Source: Bacteroidota bacterium
GTDB taxonomy: Bacteria > Bacteroidota > Bacteroidia > NS11-12g > UBA955
Length of the DNA stretch: 64,000 nucleotides
Direction of reading: 5' to 3'
Assembly: GCA_030682255.1 (NCBI GenBank)
Contig: JAUXOK010000026.1
Span: forward strand, 32,567-96,566
The translations under genes and the position numbers were made by a program. The notes under the pieces are model-generated. The model ran no database searches. It was not told where the DNA came from and worked only from the letters and a program-made list of their open reading frames with translations. The number at the start of each line of letters is the position of its first letter. Position 1 is the stretch's first letter. Positions 1-8,014 of this stretch are shown piece after piece.

Positions 1-188
1 TGTCTGCTAAAGGGTTAACTCCTTTGGAAAGTATAGGCAAAGAATTCAATGTAGATTTGCACGAAGCCATTACCAAAATTCCTGCTCCAACAGAAGATTT
101 AAAAGGCAAAGTGATAGACGAAACTGAAAAAGGATACACGTTAAATGGACATGTGGTGCGTTTTGCTAAAGTAATCATTGGAGAATAA
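1..188 (+). CDS. grpE: GrpE nucleotide exchange factor, C-terminal end (partial)
   Basis: The window opens inside a reading frame whose codons begin at position 3 and which stops with TAA at 186-188. The 61 visible residues end in GYTLNGHVVRFAKVIIGE, which matches the C-terminal beta domain of GrpE (the usual pattern is GY.l.grvlRpa.V.V). GrpE releases ADP from DnaK so that the chaperone can cycle. The next gene, 18 bp downstream and on the same strand, is dnaJ, which is the usual neighbour in Bacteroidota and supports the call. The N-terminal coiled coil lies outside the window. Confidence 0.9.
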   Translation, partial: SAKGLTPLESIGKEFNVDLHEAITKIPAPTEDLKGKVIDETEKGYTLNGHVVRFAKVIIGE

Positions 189-206
189 CATAAATTAACA
201 ATCAAA

Positions 207-1334
207 TTGGCTAAAAGAGATTATTACGACATATTAGAAGTTAGCAAAAATGCTAGCGAAGAGGAGATAAAGAAAGCTTATCGCAAGATGGCTATCAAAT
301 ATCATCCTGATAAAAACCCTGGCGACAAAGCTTCGGAAGAAAAGTTTAAGGAAGCGGCTGAAGCTTATGAAGTATTGAGCAATGCTGAGAAAAAACAAAG
401 GTACGACCAATATGGACATGCAGGTGTTGGTGGTGCTTCAGGTGGTGGATATGGCGGAGGTGGCATGAATATGGATGACATTTTCAGTCAGTTTGGTGAT
501 ATTTTTGGCGGTGGTGGCGGTGGTTTTGGCGATTTCTTTGGCAATTCAGGCAGAGGTGGCAGAACGAGAACTGCTGTGGGTTCTAACATTCGTATCAAAC
601 TTAAACTTTCTTTTGCCGACATTAAAAACGGTGTAGAAAAGAAAATCAAATACAAAAAACTCGTTTTAGCTAAAGGTACTACCTACAAAGAATGTACAGC
701 TTGTAAAGGCAGAGGACAAGTTAATCGTGTGACACAAACTTTTTTGGGTCAAATGCAGACTGTAAGCACCTGTCCTTCTTGTCAAGGTAGTGGCAAAATG
801 ATTGCTAATAGAGCCCCTGGTTCTAACGAGAACGGCTTGGTTCATGAAGAAATTGAAACAACCATCAAAATACCAGCTGGCGTACAAGAAGGTATGCAAC
901 TTTCATTAAGTGGTAAAGGCAATGCAGCTCCAGGTGGAGGAGTAGATGGCGATTTGCTTATTTTAATAGAAGAAGAACCGCATCCAGAACTAGAAAGACA
1001 AGACAATCATGTGATATACAACTTAGTCATTGGCATAGCTGATGCTATCTTGGGTGTGCAAGTTGAAGTGCCAACCATTGAAGGCAAAGCCAAAATAACC
1101 ATAGAACCCGGCACACAAAGTGGCAAGGTTTTAAGATTAAGAGGCAAAGGTTTTCCTGAAATCAATGGCTACCAAACAGGTGACCAACTCATTAAAGTGC
1201 ATATTTGGATACCAAAGAAAATTAATTCTGAAGAAACGGAAATGCTTAAAAAACTTCAAAATTCCGAAAACTTTTCTTCAAAGAATGCCAAAAAAGACAA
1301 AGGTTTCTTTGATAAAATGAAGGATTGGTTTTAG
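207..1334 (+). CDS. dnaJ: Chaperone DnaJ (Hsp40) with a reduced zinc region
   Basis: This is the DnaK co-chaperone that stimulates ATP hydrolysis and delivers clients; it acts in the cytoplasm. The J domain is at residues 1-70 with HPD at 33-35, followed by a Gly/Phe-rich linker (about 75-125), a zinc region and the two C-terminal client-binding beta domains. Only two CxxCxGxG motifs are present, CTACKGRG (163-170) and CPSCQGSG (189-196); canonical DnaJ has four. The missing ones are motifs 1 and 4, which form zinc site I, so only zinc site II can form. The start is TTG at 207; no ATG is available upstream and the protein begins correctly with AKRDYYDIL. The gene is probably co-transcribed with grpE. 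From memory, Flavobacteriia DnaJ share this reduction, so it is probably a lineage trait rather than damage. Confidence 0.96.
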   Translation: MAKRDYYDILEVSKNASEEEIKKAYRKMAIKYHPDKNPGDKASEEKFKEAAEAYEVLSNAEKKQRYDQYGHAGVGGASGGGYGGGGMNMDDIFSQFGDIFGGGGGGFGDFFGNSGRGGRTRTAVGSNIRIKLKLSFADIKNGVEKKIKYKKLVLAKGTTYKECTACKGRGQVNRVTQTFLGQMQTVSTCPSCQGSGKMIANRAPGSNENGLVHEEIETTIKIPAGVQEGMQLSLSGKGNAAPGGGVDGDLLILIEEEPHPELERQDNHVIYNLVIGIADAILGVQVEVPTIEGKAKITIEPGTQSGKVLRLRGKGFPEINGYQTGDQLIKVHIWIPKKINSEETEMLKKLQNSENFSSKNAKKDKGFFDKMKDWF

Positions 1335-1341
1335 GAGCCTT

Positions 1342-2595
1342 CTACTCACCTTTCTCCAACCACACCTGTACCAAATGCATCAAACATTCAACAGCTTTTT
1401 GCATATCCTCAACACTGACATATTCTTTTCGGGAGTGTATCGCCATTTCGCCAGTAAAAATATTGGGACAAGGCAAACCCATGAATGACAATCTTGAGCC
1501 ATCGGTGCCACCTCTGATGCTTTCTATCTTAGGGGTTAGACCAGCTCTTTGATAAGCCTCTTCTGCGTTTTGCATCACCATCGGGTATTGGTCTAAGATT
1601 TCGCGCATGTTGCGATATTGTTCGCTTACTTTTACTTGATAAGTTGCCCCAGGAAATTGAGCAATCGCTTGTTTGGCTATTTCTTCTATTTGTTGTTCGT
1701 AAACAGCTAATTGAGATGTTTCAAAATCTCTGATGATAAACTGCACACTGGTTTTTTCAATGCCGCCTTCAATGTGCAAAGGATGCACAAAACCTTGCAT
1801 ACCTGAGGTGGTTTCAGGGCTCCAACGGTCTTTGGGTAACAATTCAACAAAATGGGCTGCCACTTTAATTGCCGAAACCATTTTGCCTTTGGCATAGCCG
1901 GGATGGGCACTTACGCCTTCAAAAATAACGGTCATTCCATCGGCTGAAAAAGATTCGCCTTCCAGAGAACCTCTAGGGCCGCCATCTAAAGTATAGCCAA
2001 AGTCTGCACCCAGTTTTTTCATGTCTATTGCATTTACACCTCTGCCTATTTCTTCATCTGGGGTAAATAATAGTTTGATTGCACCATGTTTCACTTCAGG
2101 ATGTTGAATTAAAAAATTGGCAAAATCCATGATGATAGCAACGCCTGCTTTATCGTCTGCACCAAGCAGTGTTTGCCCAGAAGCGGTGATGATGGTATCG
2201 CCAATTCTGTCTTTTAAATAAGGATGTTCGGCAGGGCTTAATACAAGCGTTTCGTCATCAGCAAAATGAATATCTCCGCCATTGTAATTTCTATGAACTA
2301 CAGGTTTTACGCCCTTGCCTGTTACATCAGGTGAAGTATCCACATGAGAACAGAAACACAAAACTGGCACATTGGCCTCAACATTGGAAGGAATGGTAGC
2401 ATAAACGTAACCAAATTCATCCAATTGCGCATCAACAACACCCATTGCATGTAGCTCCTCAACAAGTAGTTTACTCAAATCCATCTGTTTGAAAGAGGAA
2501 GGTTGTGTAGCAGAGTTGGGGTCGGCTTCGGTGTCTATTTGAACATATTTAAGGAAACGTTCTTCTGCGGTATGTTTGTAATTGGCAATCGTCAT
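1342..2595 (-). CDS. pepT: Peptidase T (tripeptide aminopeptidase, M20B)
   Basis: A cytoplasmic zinc exopeptidase that removes the N-terminal residue from tripeptides. The 417-residue length is normal for PepT. Metal and catalytic motifs are visible in order: CFCSHVDTSPD (metal His and catalytic Asp), LLGADDKAGVA (bridging Asp), FTPDEEIGRG (catalytic Glu pair), YTLDGG (metal Asp) and MAIHSRKEYVSV (last metal His). A longer open frame extends upstream to 2685, but I chose ATG at 2593-2595 (MTIANYKHT) because a perfect Bacteroidota promoter lies at 2609-2639, inside that extension. The gene ends 7 bp from the end of dnaJ, convergently, with no clear terminator between. Confidence 0.95.
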   Translation of the reverse strand: MTIANYKHTAEERFLKYVQIDTEADPNSATQPSSFKQMDLSKLLVEELHAMGVVDAQLDEFGYVYATIPSNVEANVPVLCFCSHVDTSPDVTGKGVKPVVHRNYNGGDIHFADDETLVLSPAEHPYLKDRIGDTIITASGQTLLGADDKAGVAIIMDFANFLIQHPEVKHGAIKLLFTPDEEIGRGVNAIDMKKLGADFGYTLDGGPRGSLEGESFSADGMTVIFEGVSAHPGYAKGKMVSAIKVAAHFVELLPKDRWSPETTSGMQGFVHPLHIEGGIEKTSVQFIIRDFETSQLAVYEQQIEEIAKQAIAQFPGATYQVKVSEQYRNMREILDQYPMVMQNAEEAYQRAGLTPKIESIRGGTDGSRLSFMGLPCPNIFTGEMAIHSRKEYVSVEDMQKAVECLMHLVQVWLEKGE

Positions 2596-2608
2596 AATAT
2601 TAAGTAAG

Positions 2609-2639
2609 CAAAGGTAATATCTATTCGTGCAACTACAAA
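2609..2639 (-). promoter_or_regulatory. Promoter of pepT, TTTG-N19-TAccTTTG
   Basis: Read on the reverse strand, TTTG (2639-2636) is followed after exactly 19 bases by TACCTTTG (2616-2609). This is the published Bacteroidota housekeeping promoter pattern (-33 TTTG, -7 TAnnTTTG). The distance to the pepT ATG at 2595 implies a very short leader, consistent with the lineage. The -33 box lies inside the left copy of the 36-bp direct repeat. Confidence 0.75.
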
Positions 2640-2669
2640 TGTTGTGTTTTATAAAATAGGTGTTAATAT
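2634..2669 (+). repeat. 36-bp direct repeat, left copy
   Basis: The 36 bases starting tacaaatgttgtgttttata recur at 3411-3446 with one mismatch (G against T at the 27th base). The sequence identity stops abruptly on both sides. This copy covers the -33 box of the pepT promoter. The pair brackets about 740 bp of structured, gene-free DNA. Confidence 0.85.
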
Positions 2670-3007
2670 ATAAGTTAAGAAACAATTAAATTCACTTGCT
2701 AAACATTCCAATTCTTCATGATAGAATTTGTTGAATTTGATAATATAGCACCAATGGAACTTAGAATAACGACTATTAAATTCTACAAAAAACTAAAGTA
2801 TATTAAAAATTAGATAATATTTTTTTTAAACAATTATAGTACATGAAAATATAGACAAAGAATATAAATCATTGCATATTGTCTAGCGTTTTTCTAAAAA
2901 TCTAGTCTTTTCTTTTTTTTCATTGCAAAAAAAAGAAACAACAAAGCGAAGCGACCTCACGAATGCAATAAAACAAACAAGAATGAGTAAAAAAAGCTAG
3001 CCCCATA

Positions 3008-3127
3008 TTAAATTTAGACTTTTCAACTTGATTTTTCAGACCACTGCGGGTGATTTCCTTGAGTCCACTCAAGGAACTTCCCTTGTGGTTTCCCTGAAAA
3101 ATCCACATTAAAAAGTCAAATTTAATA
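3008..3127. repeat. Long imperfect palindrome
   Basis: Nested arms pair across about 120 bp. The outer arms are ttaaatttagactttt near 3009 and aaaagtcaaatttaa near 3112-3126. The middle arms are gatttttcag (3030-3039) and ctgaaaaatc (3094-3103), continued by ccac/gtgg. The tip is the perfect hairpin ccttgagt-cc-actcaagg (3057-3074). A single transcript or extruded strand could fold into one long stem with internal bulges. Confidence 0.8.
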
Positions 3128-3227
3128 AAGGTGCATATCGCTCAGATTTTATTTTCGCTAAATAAATTATAAACAGTAAACGTGCGGCTGGATTCCACAT
3201 GGATTTATGCGGAACAGCAAATGAGTG

Positions 3228-3284
3228 AAATTTCCATTTTGGAGATGATTGTGTCTAGCCGTGCAGCTCCAAAATGAGAAATTT
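3228..3284. repeat. Inverted repeat with about 17-bp arms
   Basis: The arm aaatttccattttggag (3228-3244) pairs with ctccaaaatgagaaattt (3267-3284), with one bulge. The loop contains tctagccgtgcag, which can partly pair with cgtgcggct further upstream. It belongs to the same structured spacer. Confidence 0.75.
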
Positions 3285-3305
3285 TTATTTGGTGGTGCCT
3301 TTTTG

Positions 3306-3329
3306 TTTCTTTTTGGCACCAAAAAGAAA
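3306..3329. repeat. Perfect 11-bp palindrome, terminator-like
   Basis: tttctttttgg (3306-3316) and ccaaaaagaaa (3319-3329) are exact reverse complements around a 2-base loop. A second pairing, ggtgcc with ggcacc, overlaps it, so two alternative hairpins are possible. The T-rich and A-rich flanks resemble a bidirectional terminator, but the nearest genes point away from it. Confidence 0.7.
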
Positions 3330-3410
3330 AAGAAATTTTATGTTTATAGGTATTGACTTTTTCTATAGAAATTAAATTCATAATGTTTATAATTGATTTA
3401 AACTAAATAA

Positions 3411-3446
3411 TACAAATGTTGTGTTTTATAAAATAGTTGTTAATAT
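3411..3446 (+). repeat. 36-bp direct repeat, right copy
   Basis: This copy matches 2634-2669 at 35 of 36 positions in the same orientation and ends 16 bp before the aroA start codon. Here it lies in the aroA leader, whereas the left copy lies in the pepT promoter on the opposite transcriptional side. Confidence 0.85.
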
Positions 3447-3462
3447 TGCAGTTATCAGCTAA

Positions 3463-4686
3463 GTGAAACGCATTTATAAAATATCTGAAACTTTGATTTT
3501 TGAACATGAGGTTTATTTGCCTTCGTCTAAAAGCCTTGCCAACCGCTGGTTGATGATAAAAGCCTTGTCTGAACATCCTTTCGAAATCATCCATCTTTCG
3601 GAGAGCAACGATACCAAGGTTTTGAATAATGCCATTCATAATCCCAAGCAAATTAATCTCGAGGATGCTGGCACACCCTATCGTTTTTTTACCACTTATG
3701 CCGCTTTGAAAGGCATTTCAACACCTTTGCTTTGCAGTTCTGGCTTAAAAAAACGCCCCATACATCCGTTAGTGGAGGCTTTAACCCAATTGGGCGCTGA
3801 AATAAAATATTTGGAACAAGCCAATTATCCGCCTATTCAAATTATTAAAAGTGTGAACCTCGATATCCAAAATGTGGACATTGATGGCAGCATGAGTAGT
3901 CAGTTTATCAGTGCGCTGATGCTTATTGCGCCTTTTTTCAACAAAGGTTTAAACATCCATTTAAAAGGCAAACCAAGTTCTTTGCCATACATCCGTTTAA
4001 CACTAGATATCATGCAAAAAGCGGGCATTGCATATTCAGAAAGTGAGAGAAACATTCACATTCCTTCAGGAAAATATCGTGTTAACGAATTTATAACCAT
4101 AGAATCTGATTGGAGTGCGGCTGGGTTTATATATGGCATGATGGCGGTGCATCAAAAAGGTAGCATTAAACTAAAAAACATTTCCAAAAACTCCCTACAA
4201 GGTGATGTGGCGACTGTGAGGTTTTTTGAACAATTAGGGATTCAAAGTCATACTTCTGGTGAAGATATTGTACTGAGCTATATACCCGATTTTCAGCAAG
4301 AAGCAGTTGAATTCAACTTGATAGATTATCCCGATATGTTTCCTGTTTTGGCAACCGTTTGTATAGCCAATCACATAGATGTGCATTTTTCTGGCGTTGA
4401 AAATCTCACTATCAAAGAAAGTAACCGTATAGCAGCCATGAAACAAAACACACAAACGATGGGCGCAGTGTTTAAGCAAACATCTTCAGACTCTTTACAC
4501 ATTGATTGTTCAAACATCCTGTTTCCAGAGCATTGCTTTTTTAATGTTTTTGATGACCACCGCATTGCAATGGCTTGTAGTTTATTTGCCTTCAAAACTT
4601 CAATATCCATAGACGATGAAATGGTAGTTAAAAAATCTTTCCCTGATTTTTGGGAGGTATTTTTAGGAATTAGGTCACACTGTTAA
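3463..4686 (+). CDS. aroA: 3-phosphoshikimate 1-carboxyvinyltransferase (EPSP synthase)
   Basis: It joins phosphoenolpyruvate to shikimate-3-phosphate, the sixth step of chorismate synthesis. The 407-residue protein shows the family landmarks in order: PSSKSLANR near the N-terminus (the active-site Lys), TPYRFFTTYAAL, a substrate-binding SSQFISALM, DYPDMFPVLATV, KESNRIAAMK and FDDHRIAMA. The N-terminal part is divergent from enterobacterial AroA but the spacing fits. The start is GTG at 3463 (KRIYKISET); no ATG is available nearby. aroB for the same pathway lies at 20133-21131, so the pathway genes are dispersed. Confidence 0.92.
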   Translation: MKRIYKISETLIFEHEVYLPSSKSLANRWLMIKALSEHPFEIIHLSESNDTKVLNNAIHNPKQINLEDAGTPYRFFTTYAALKGISTPLLCSSGLKKRPIHPLVEALTQLGAEIKYLEQANYPPIQIIKSVNLDIQNVDIDGSMSSQFISALMLIAPFFNKGLNIHLKGKPSSLPYIRLTLDIMQKAGIAYSESERNIHIPSGKYRVNEFITIESDWSAAGFIYGMMAVHQKGSIKLKNISKNSLQGDVATVRFFEQLGIQSHTSGEDIVLSYIPDFQQEAVEFNLIDYPDMFPVLATVCIANHIDVHFSGVENLTIKESNRIAAMKQNTQTMGAVFKQTSSDSLHIDCSNILFPEHCFFNVFDDHRIAMACSLFAFKTSISIDDEMVVKKSFPDFWEVFLGIRSHC

Positions 4687-4751
4687 GAAACTCCTGGATA
4701 GGACATGGGTTTTAAATTCACAAAAATACCTAATATTAAATTCCAAATGAT

Positions 4752-4759
4752 TAATTTTG
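4752..4759 (+). promoter_or_regulatory. -7 promoter element TAATTTTG before the chitinase gene
   Basis: TAATTTTG matches TAnnTTTG and sits 32 bp before the ATG at 4792. No good TTTG is seen at the -33 position, so the promoter is only half supported. It argues that translation begins at 4792 and not at an upstream in-frame ATG. Confidence 0.45.
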
Positions 4760-4791
4760 CCAAGCAAGCTAAATTACCTCAAATAGATAAA

Positions 4792-7137
4792 ATGGAATTC
4801 AAGAACAATGTGCTCTTTTTCTTAATAATAATCACATCCAGTTTTCAAAGTTATGCACAAAGCAATCTCAATAATTTAGTTTCACTATCCACTTGGGATT
4901 CTTTATTTCCCAAAAGGGCTGGCACCTTTGGAACACACCCTCAAGGTTATACTTATGATTTTTATTCTTATAACAATCTCAATCAAGCGGTTGACGAAAT
5001 GTCTGATTATTTTGTAGTTATAAGAACAAAATCAGGAGTATGGGGACAATTAATCACCATCACTAGAAAATCAACGCTACAAACATACACATATTCCAAT
5101 GTTGATAATTGGTGGTATACCAATTCAACACCCGAAAACATTGTAATTGTTGATTTTGAAGACTTTTTGAATAAAAACTCTCAAACCAATAACAAACGTG
5201 AATTATCCGCTTTTTTGGCAAATATATCCAAAGAAACTACAGGAGGATGGCAATTCCCTGTTGGTGGAGGCACATCCGGAGATTACGCATCTTGGGGCTT
5301 ATATTTTGTTCACGAAGTGGGCTACACGCCATCTAATAGTGCAGGCACATATTCTCAGTCTCATGCAGAATATCCACCAAACCCAAATGTTGGATATTAT
5401 GGAAGAGGTCCCATTCAATTATCTTGGAATTATAATTATGGACAGTTTAGTAAATTTATTTACAACGACAAAAACACTTTGCTAAACTATCCCGATTCTA
5501 TTCTAGAAAATGGCGTTTTGGCATTTAAAAGCGCAATTTGGTTTTGGATGATGCCTCAATGCCCTAAACCATCTTGCCATCAAGTGATGCATGATGAATG
5601 GGAAAATGACAGCTCTTATTCTTCTCAAAGAATGTATTACAAGGGCTTTGCACATACCAATAATATTATCAATGGAGGACTTGAATGCAGATCCAATTCT
5701 TCGAATGCATTTACCCAAAAAGTTGTTTTACGGTCCGAACTTTACAAATATTATTTGGGAATAATGGGGTTTAATTCTTTACAAATCAGAAATGAAGATT
5801 CAGCTGGTTATTCCACACTTTGCTACTCCACGTCCTCAGATGCTATGGAAAACTATGCCAACTGCAAAGTATCTAATTCTTATTATGGCTCATTTGGAAT
5901 TGATTCCATAGTATCATGTCAAGAATATCAATGGATAGATAGTATAATCTATACCCAAAACACTAAAACTGCTGTTTATAAAATATCAGGTGGTGATAAG
6001 AATGGTAATGATAGCATAGTAATTTTAAACTTAATAATTAAACCAAATGCTAAAAGTTTGTTTTCAATTAAAACATGCGAAAGTTATAAATGGATAGATG
6101 GCAAAACATACACTGCAAGTTCAGATTCCGCCCAATTTATCATTTCAGGTGGTGCTGCAAATGGGTGCGACAGCATCATTACTCTCAACTTGAAAATTCT
6201 GCCAAAATCTTTTGCAACAGACCAACAAATGGCATGCAATTCGTTTACTTGGATAGATGGCAAAACATACACATCAAGTACAGATTCCGCTCAATTTATC
6301 ATTTCAGGTGGTGCTACTAATGGGTGTGATAGCATCATTACCCTCAACTTGAAAATTTTGCCAAAATCTTTTGCAACAGACCAACAAATGGCATGCAATT
6401 CGTATACTTGGATAGATGGCAAAACATATACTGCAAGTTCAGATTCCGCCCAATTTATCATTTCAGGTGGTGCTGCAAATGGGTGCGACAGCATCATTAC
6501 TCTCAACTTGAAAATTCTGCCAAAATCTTTTGCAACAGACCAACAAATGGCATGCAATTCATATACTTGGATAGATGGCAAAACATACACCGCAAGTTCA
6601 GATTCCGCCCAATTTATCATTTCAGGTGGTGCTGCAAATGGGTGCGATAGTTTGGTTACACTTGATTTAACTTTAACAAAAATCGACATTCAAGTATCAC
6701 AAGTAAATTCGACACTAACTGCACCTTTTTCAGGAGAAACATTTCAATGGATTGATTGCAACAAAGGATTTAGCATCATACCAACTGAAACAAACTCCTC
6801 TTTTAATGCGACAAAGAATGGTCGTTATGCTGTGATAATAAGCAACAAAAATTGCATCGACACATCAGACTGTTATGAAATATCAAACTTGAATTTAATC
6901 AATTACAACTCAAAAGAATCAATTTCTGTTTATCCAAATCCCTTCAATAATTTAATTCAGGTTAATATAGAAGGAAACACATCTTCAAATTATTACATTA
7001 CAAATTTAACAGGTCAAATCATTCAATCCAATAGACTTAAAAATGGTTTGAATATTATTACAATGGAAAACTACAAAGCTGGCATTTATTTTCTTTTTAT
7101 AGATTCTAAAGTCATTAAATTACTAAAAGTTGATTGA
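4792..7137 (+). CDS. Secreted GH19 chitinase with tandem Cys/Trp repeats and T9SS sorting domain
   Basis: A probable extracellular endochitinase of 781 residues. A signal peptide covers residues 1-23 (ending QSYAQ). The GH19 catalytic domain follows to about residue 330, with AFLANISKETTGGW (catalytic Glu in the KET, where HET is usual), a second candidate Glu in YFVHEVG, YYGRGPIQLSWNYNYG, FKSAIWFWM and NIINGGLEC. These match plant class I/IV chitinases strikingly. Next come five related modules of 53 residues (C-x-[SE]-Y/F-x-W-I-D-G-K-x-Y-T, ending GCDSIITLNL), three of them nearly identical in DNA. The C-terminus (about 710-781) is a T9SS type A domain beginning SVYPNPFNN. A longer frame starts at 4705, but the signal peptide favours 4792. 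It probably hydrolyses chitin for nutrition or attacks chitinous neighbours. Confidence 0.9.
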   Translation: MEFKNNVLFFLIIITSSFQSYAQSNLNNLVSLSTWDSLFPKRAGTFGTHPQGYTYDFYSYNNLNQAVDEMSDYFVVIRTKSGVWGQLITITRKSTLQTYTYSNVDNWWYTNSTPENIVIVDFEDFLNKNSQTNNKRELSAFLANISKETTGGWQFPVGGGTSGDYASWGLYFVHEVGYTPSNSAGTYSQSHAEYPPNPNVGYYGRGPIQLSWNYNYGQFSKFIYNDKNTLLNYPDSILENGVLAFKSAIWFWMMPQCPKPSCHQVMHDEWENDSSYSSQRMYYKGFAHTNNIINGGLECRSNSSNAFTQKVVLRSELYKYYLGIMGFNSLQIRNEDSAGYSTLCYSTSSDAMENYANCKVSNSYYGSFGIDSIVSCQEYQWIDSIIYTQNTKTAVYKISGGDKNGNDSIVILNLIIKPNAKSLFSIKTCESYKWIDGKTYTASSDSAQFIISGGAANGCDSIITLNLKILPKSFATDQQMACNSFTWIDGKTYTSSTDSAQFIISGGATNGCDSIITLNLKILPKSFATDQQMACNSYTWIDGKTYTASSDSAQFIISGGAANGCDSIITLNLKILPKSFATDQQMACNSYTWIDGKTYTASSDSAQFIISGGAANGCDSLVTLDLTLTKIDIQVSQVNSTLTAPFSGETFQWIDCNKGFSIIPTETNSSFNATKNGRYAVIISNKNCIDTSDCYEISNLNLINYNSKESISVYPNPFNNLIQVNIEGNTSSNYYITNLTGQIIQSNRLKNGLNIITMENYKAGIYFLFIDSKVIKLLKVD
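6076..6660 (+). repeat. 159-bp tandem coding repeat in the chitinase gene
   Basis: Units begin at TGC codons 6076, 6235, 6394 and 6553, a constant spacing of 159 bp or 53 codons. Long stretches between units are identical to within a few bases, including synonymous sites. This indicates recent expansion or gene conversion. A more diverged copy lies just upstream, from about 5920. Confidence 0.92.
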
Positions 7138-7214
7138 TGTTATTGTAAGCTTTGAGAGATGAAATATGGATATTCTAATCCTATTATTTAAATTTTAAAC
7201 TAAAATCTCGCCTA

Positions 7215-7222
7215 TACTTTTG
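7215..7222 (+). promoter_or_regulatory. -7 promoter element TACTTTTG before lpxH
   Basis: TACTTTTG matches TAnnTTTG and lies 50 bp before the lpxH ATG at 7273, in the 135-bp spacer after the chitinase gene. The -33 region (7192-7196, attttt) is only weakly matching. Confidence 0.5.
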
Positions 7223-7272
7223 TTTGCTTAACAACCAATTTTTATTTATGTTTGAAACATCAATCAGCATTA

Positions 7273-8010
7273 ATGATATACTTTGCATCAGATTTTCATT
7301 TAGGTGTCCCAAATTTTGAAGCCTCACTAGCTCGAGAAAAAAAAATTTGCCGTTGGTTAGACACTATTAAAAAAGATGCAACAGAAATTTATTTATTGGG
7401 GGATTGTTTCGATTTTTGGTTCGAGTACAAGGATGTAGTACCAAAAGGAAGTGTTCGTTTTTTAGGCAAAATTGCAGAATTGACAGACCAAGGTATCAAA
7501 ATTACTTTTTTTAAAGGCAACCACGATATGTGGACCTTTGGCTATTTAGAAAAAGAACTTGGAGTTCAGATGATTTCAAATGAGCTAATCATTGAGCGAA
7601 ATAACAAAACCTTCTTTTTACATCACGGTGATGGTATTGGCCCGGGCGACAAGGGATACAAAATAATCAAAAAGATTTTTAGACATCCTTTTTCTATCGC
7701 TTTATTTGGTTTTCTGCATCCGAGATTGGGAGCTGGCTTGGCTAAGTACCTTTCCAGAAAAAGCAGACTTGGCAAAGGCGATTCCGACAAAACCTATCTT
7801 GGGGATGATAAAGAGTTTTCTACTTTATTTTGCAAAGAGATGTTAACCCGTCAACATTATGATTATTTCATATTTGGGCATCGACATCTGCCACTCAACA
7901 TTCAACTAGATGAAAAATCGCAATACATCAATTTAGGAGAATGGGTACATGATTTCACTTATGCTGTATTTGATGGCACACATATTGAACTTAAATCATT
8001 CAATAACTAA
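7273..8010 (+). CDS. lpxH: UDP-2,3-diacylglucosamine diphosphatase (lipid A synthesis)
   Basis: It splits UDP-2,3-diacylglucosamine to lipid X and UMP, the fourth step of lipid A synthesis at the inner membrane. Metallophosphoesterase motifs are in order: ASDFHLG (D-x-H), LLGDCFDFWF (GDxxD), FKGNHDMW (GNHD), FLHHGDGIGPGD (H-x-GD) and FGHRHLP (GHxH). The 245 residues are normal for the family. I chose ATG at 7273 (MIYFASDFHLG) over an upstream TTG at 7252 because LpxH proteins start directly at this strand. The next gene begins 4 bp after the stop, so the two are probably co-transcribed. Confidence 0.93.
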   Translation: MIYFASDFHLGVPNFEASLAREKKICRWLDTIKKDATEIYLLGDCFDFWFEYKDVVPKGSVRFLGKIAELTDQGIKITFFKGNHDMWTFGYLEKELGVQMISNELIIERNNKTFFLHHGDGIGPGDKGYKIIKKIFRHPFSIALFGFLHPRLGAGLAKYLSRKSRLGKGDSDKTYLGDDKEFSTLFCKEMLTRQHYDYFIFGHRHLPLNIQLDEKSQYINLGEWVHDFTYAVFDGTHIELKSFNN

Positions 8011-8014
8011 AATC

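Larger units (their letters stand above)
2670..3410. other. Gene-free spacer rich in inverted repeats between the direct repeats
   Basis: No credible gene is present; the one 62-codon reverse frame here (2920-3108) runs through the palindromes and has no family resemblance. The spacer holds at least three inverted repeats (3008-3127, 3228-3284, 3306-3329) and long A/T runs. I infer an intergenic repeat element, possibly a non-autonomous insertion. No transposase or integrase remnant was seen. Confidence 0.6.

Noticed and set aside
2920..3108. 62-codon reverse frame in the pepT-aroA spacer
   Set aside because: It runs through the long palindrome and ends in a poly-Phe stretch made by the T run; no start site or family.
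6076..6660. Regular repeat that could look like a CRISPR array
   Set aside because: The repeats are contiguous, 159 bp long and in frame; there are no unique spacers and no cas genes.
6090..6689. Several long frames on both strands over the chitinase repeat
   Set aside because: They are the same 159-bp unit read in wrong frames; their repeats copy the coding repeat and have no family resemblance.
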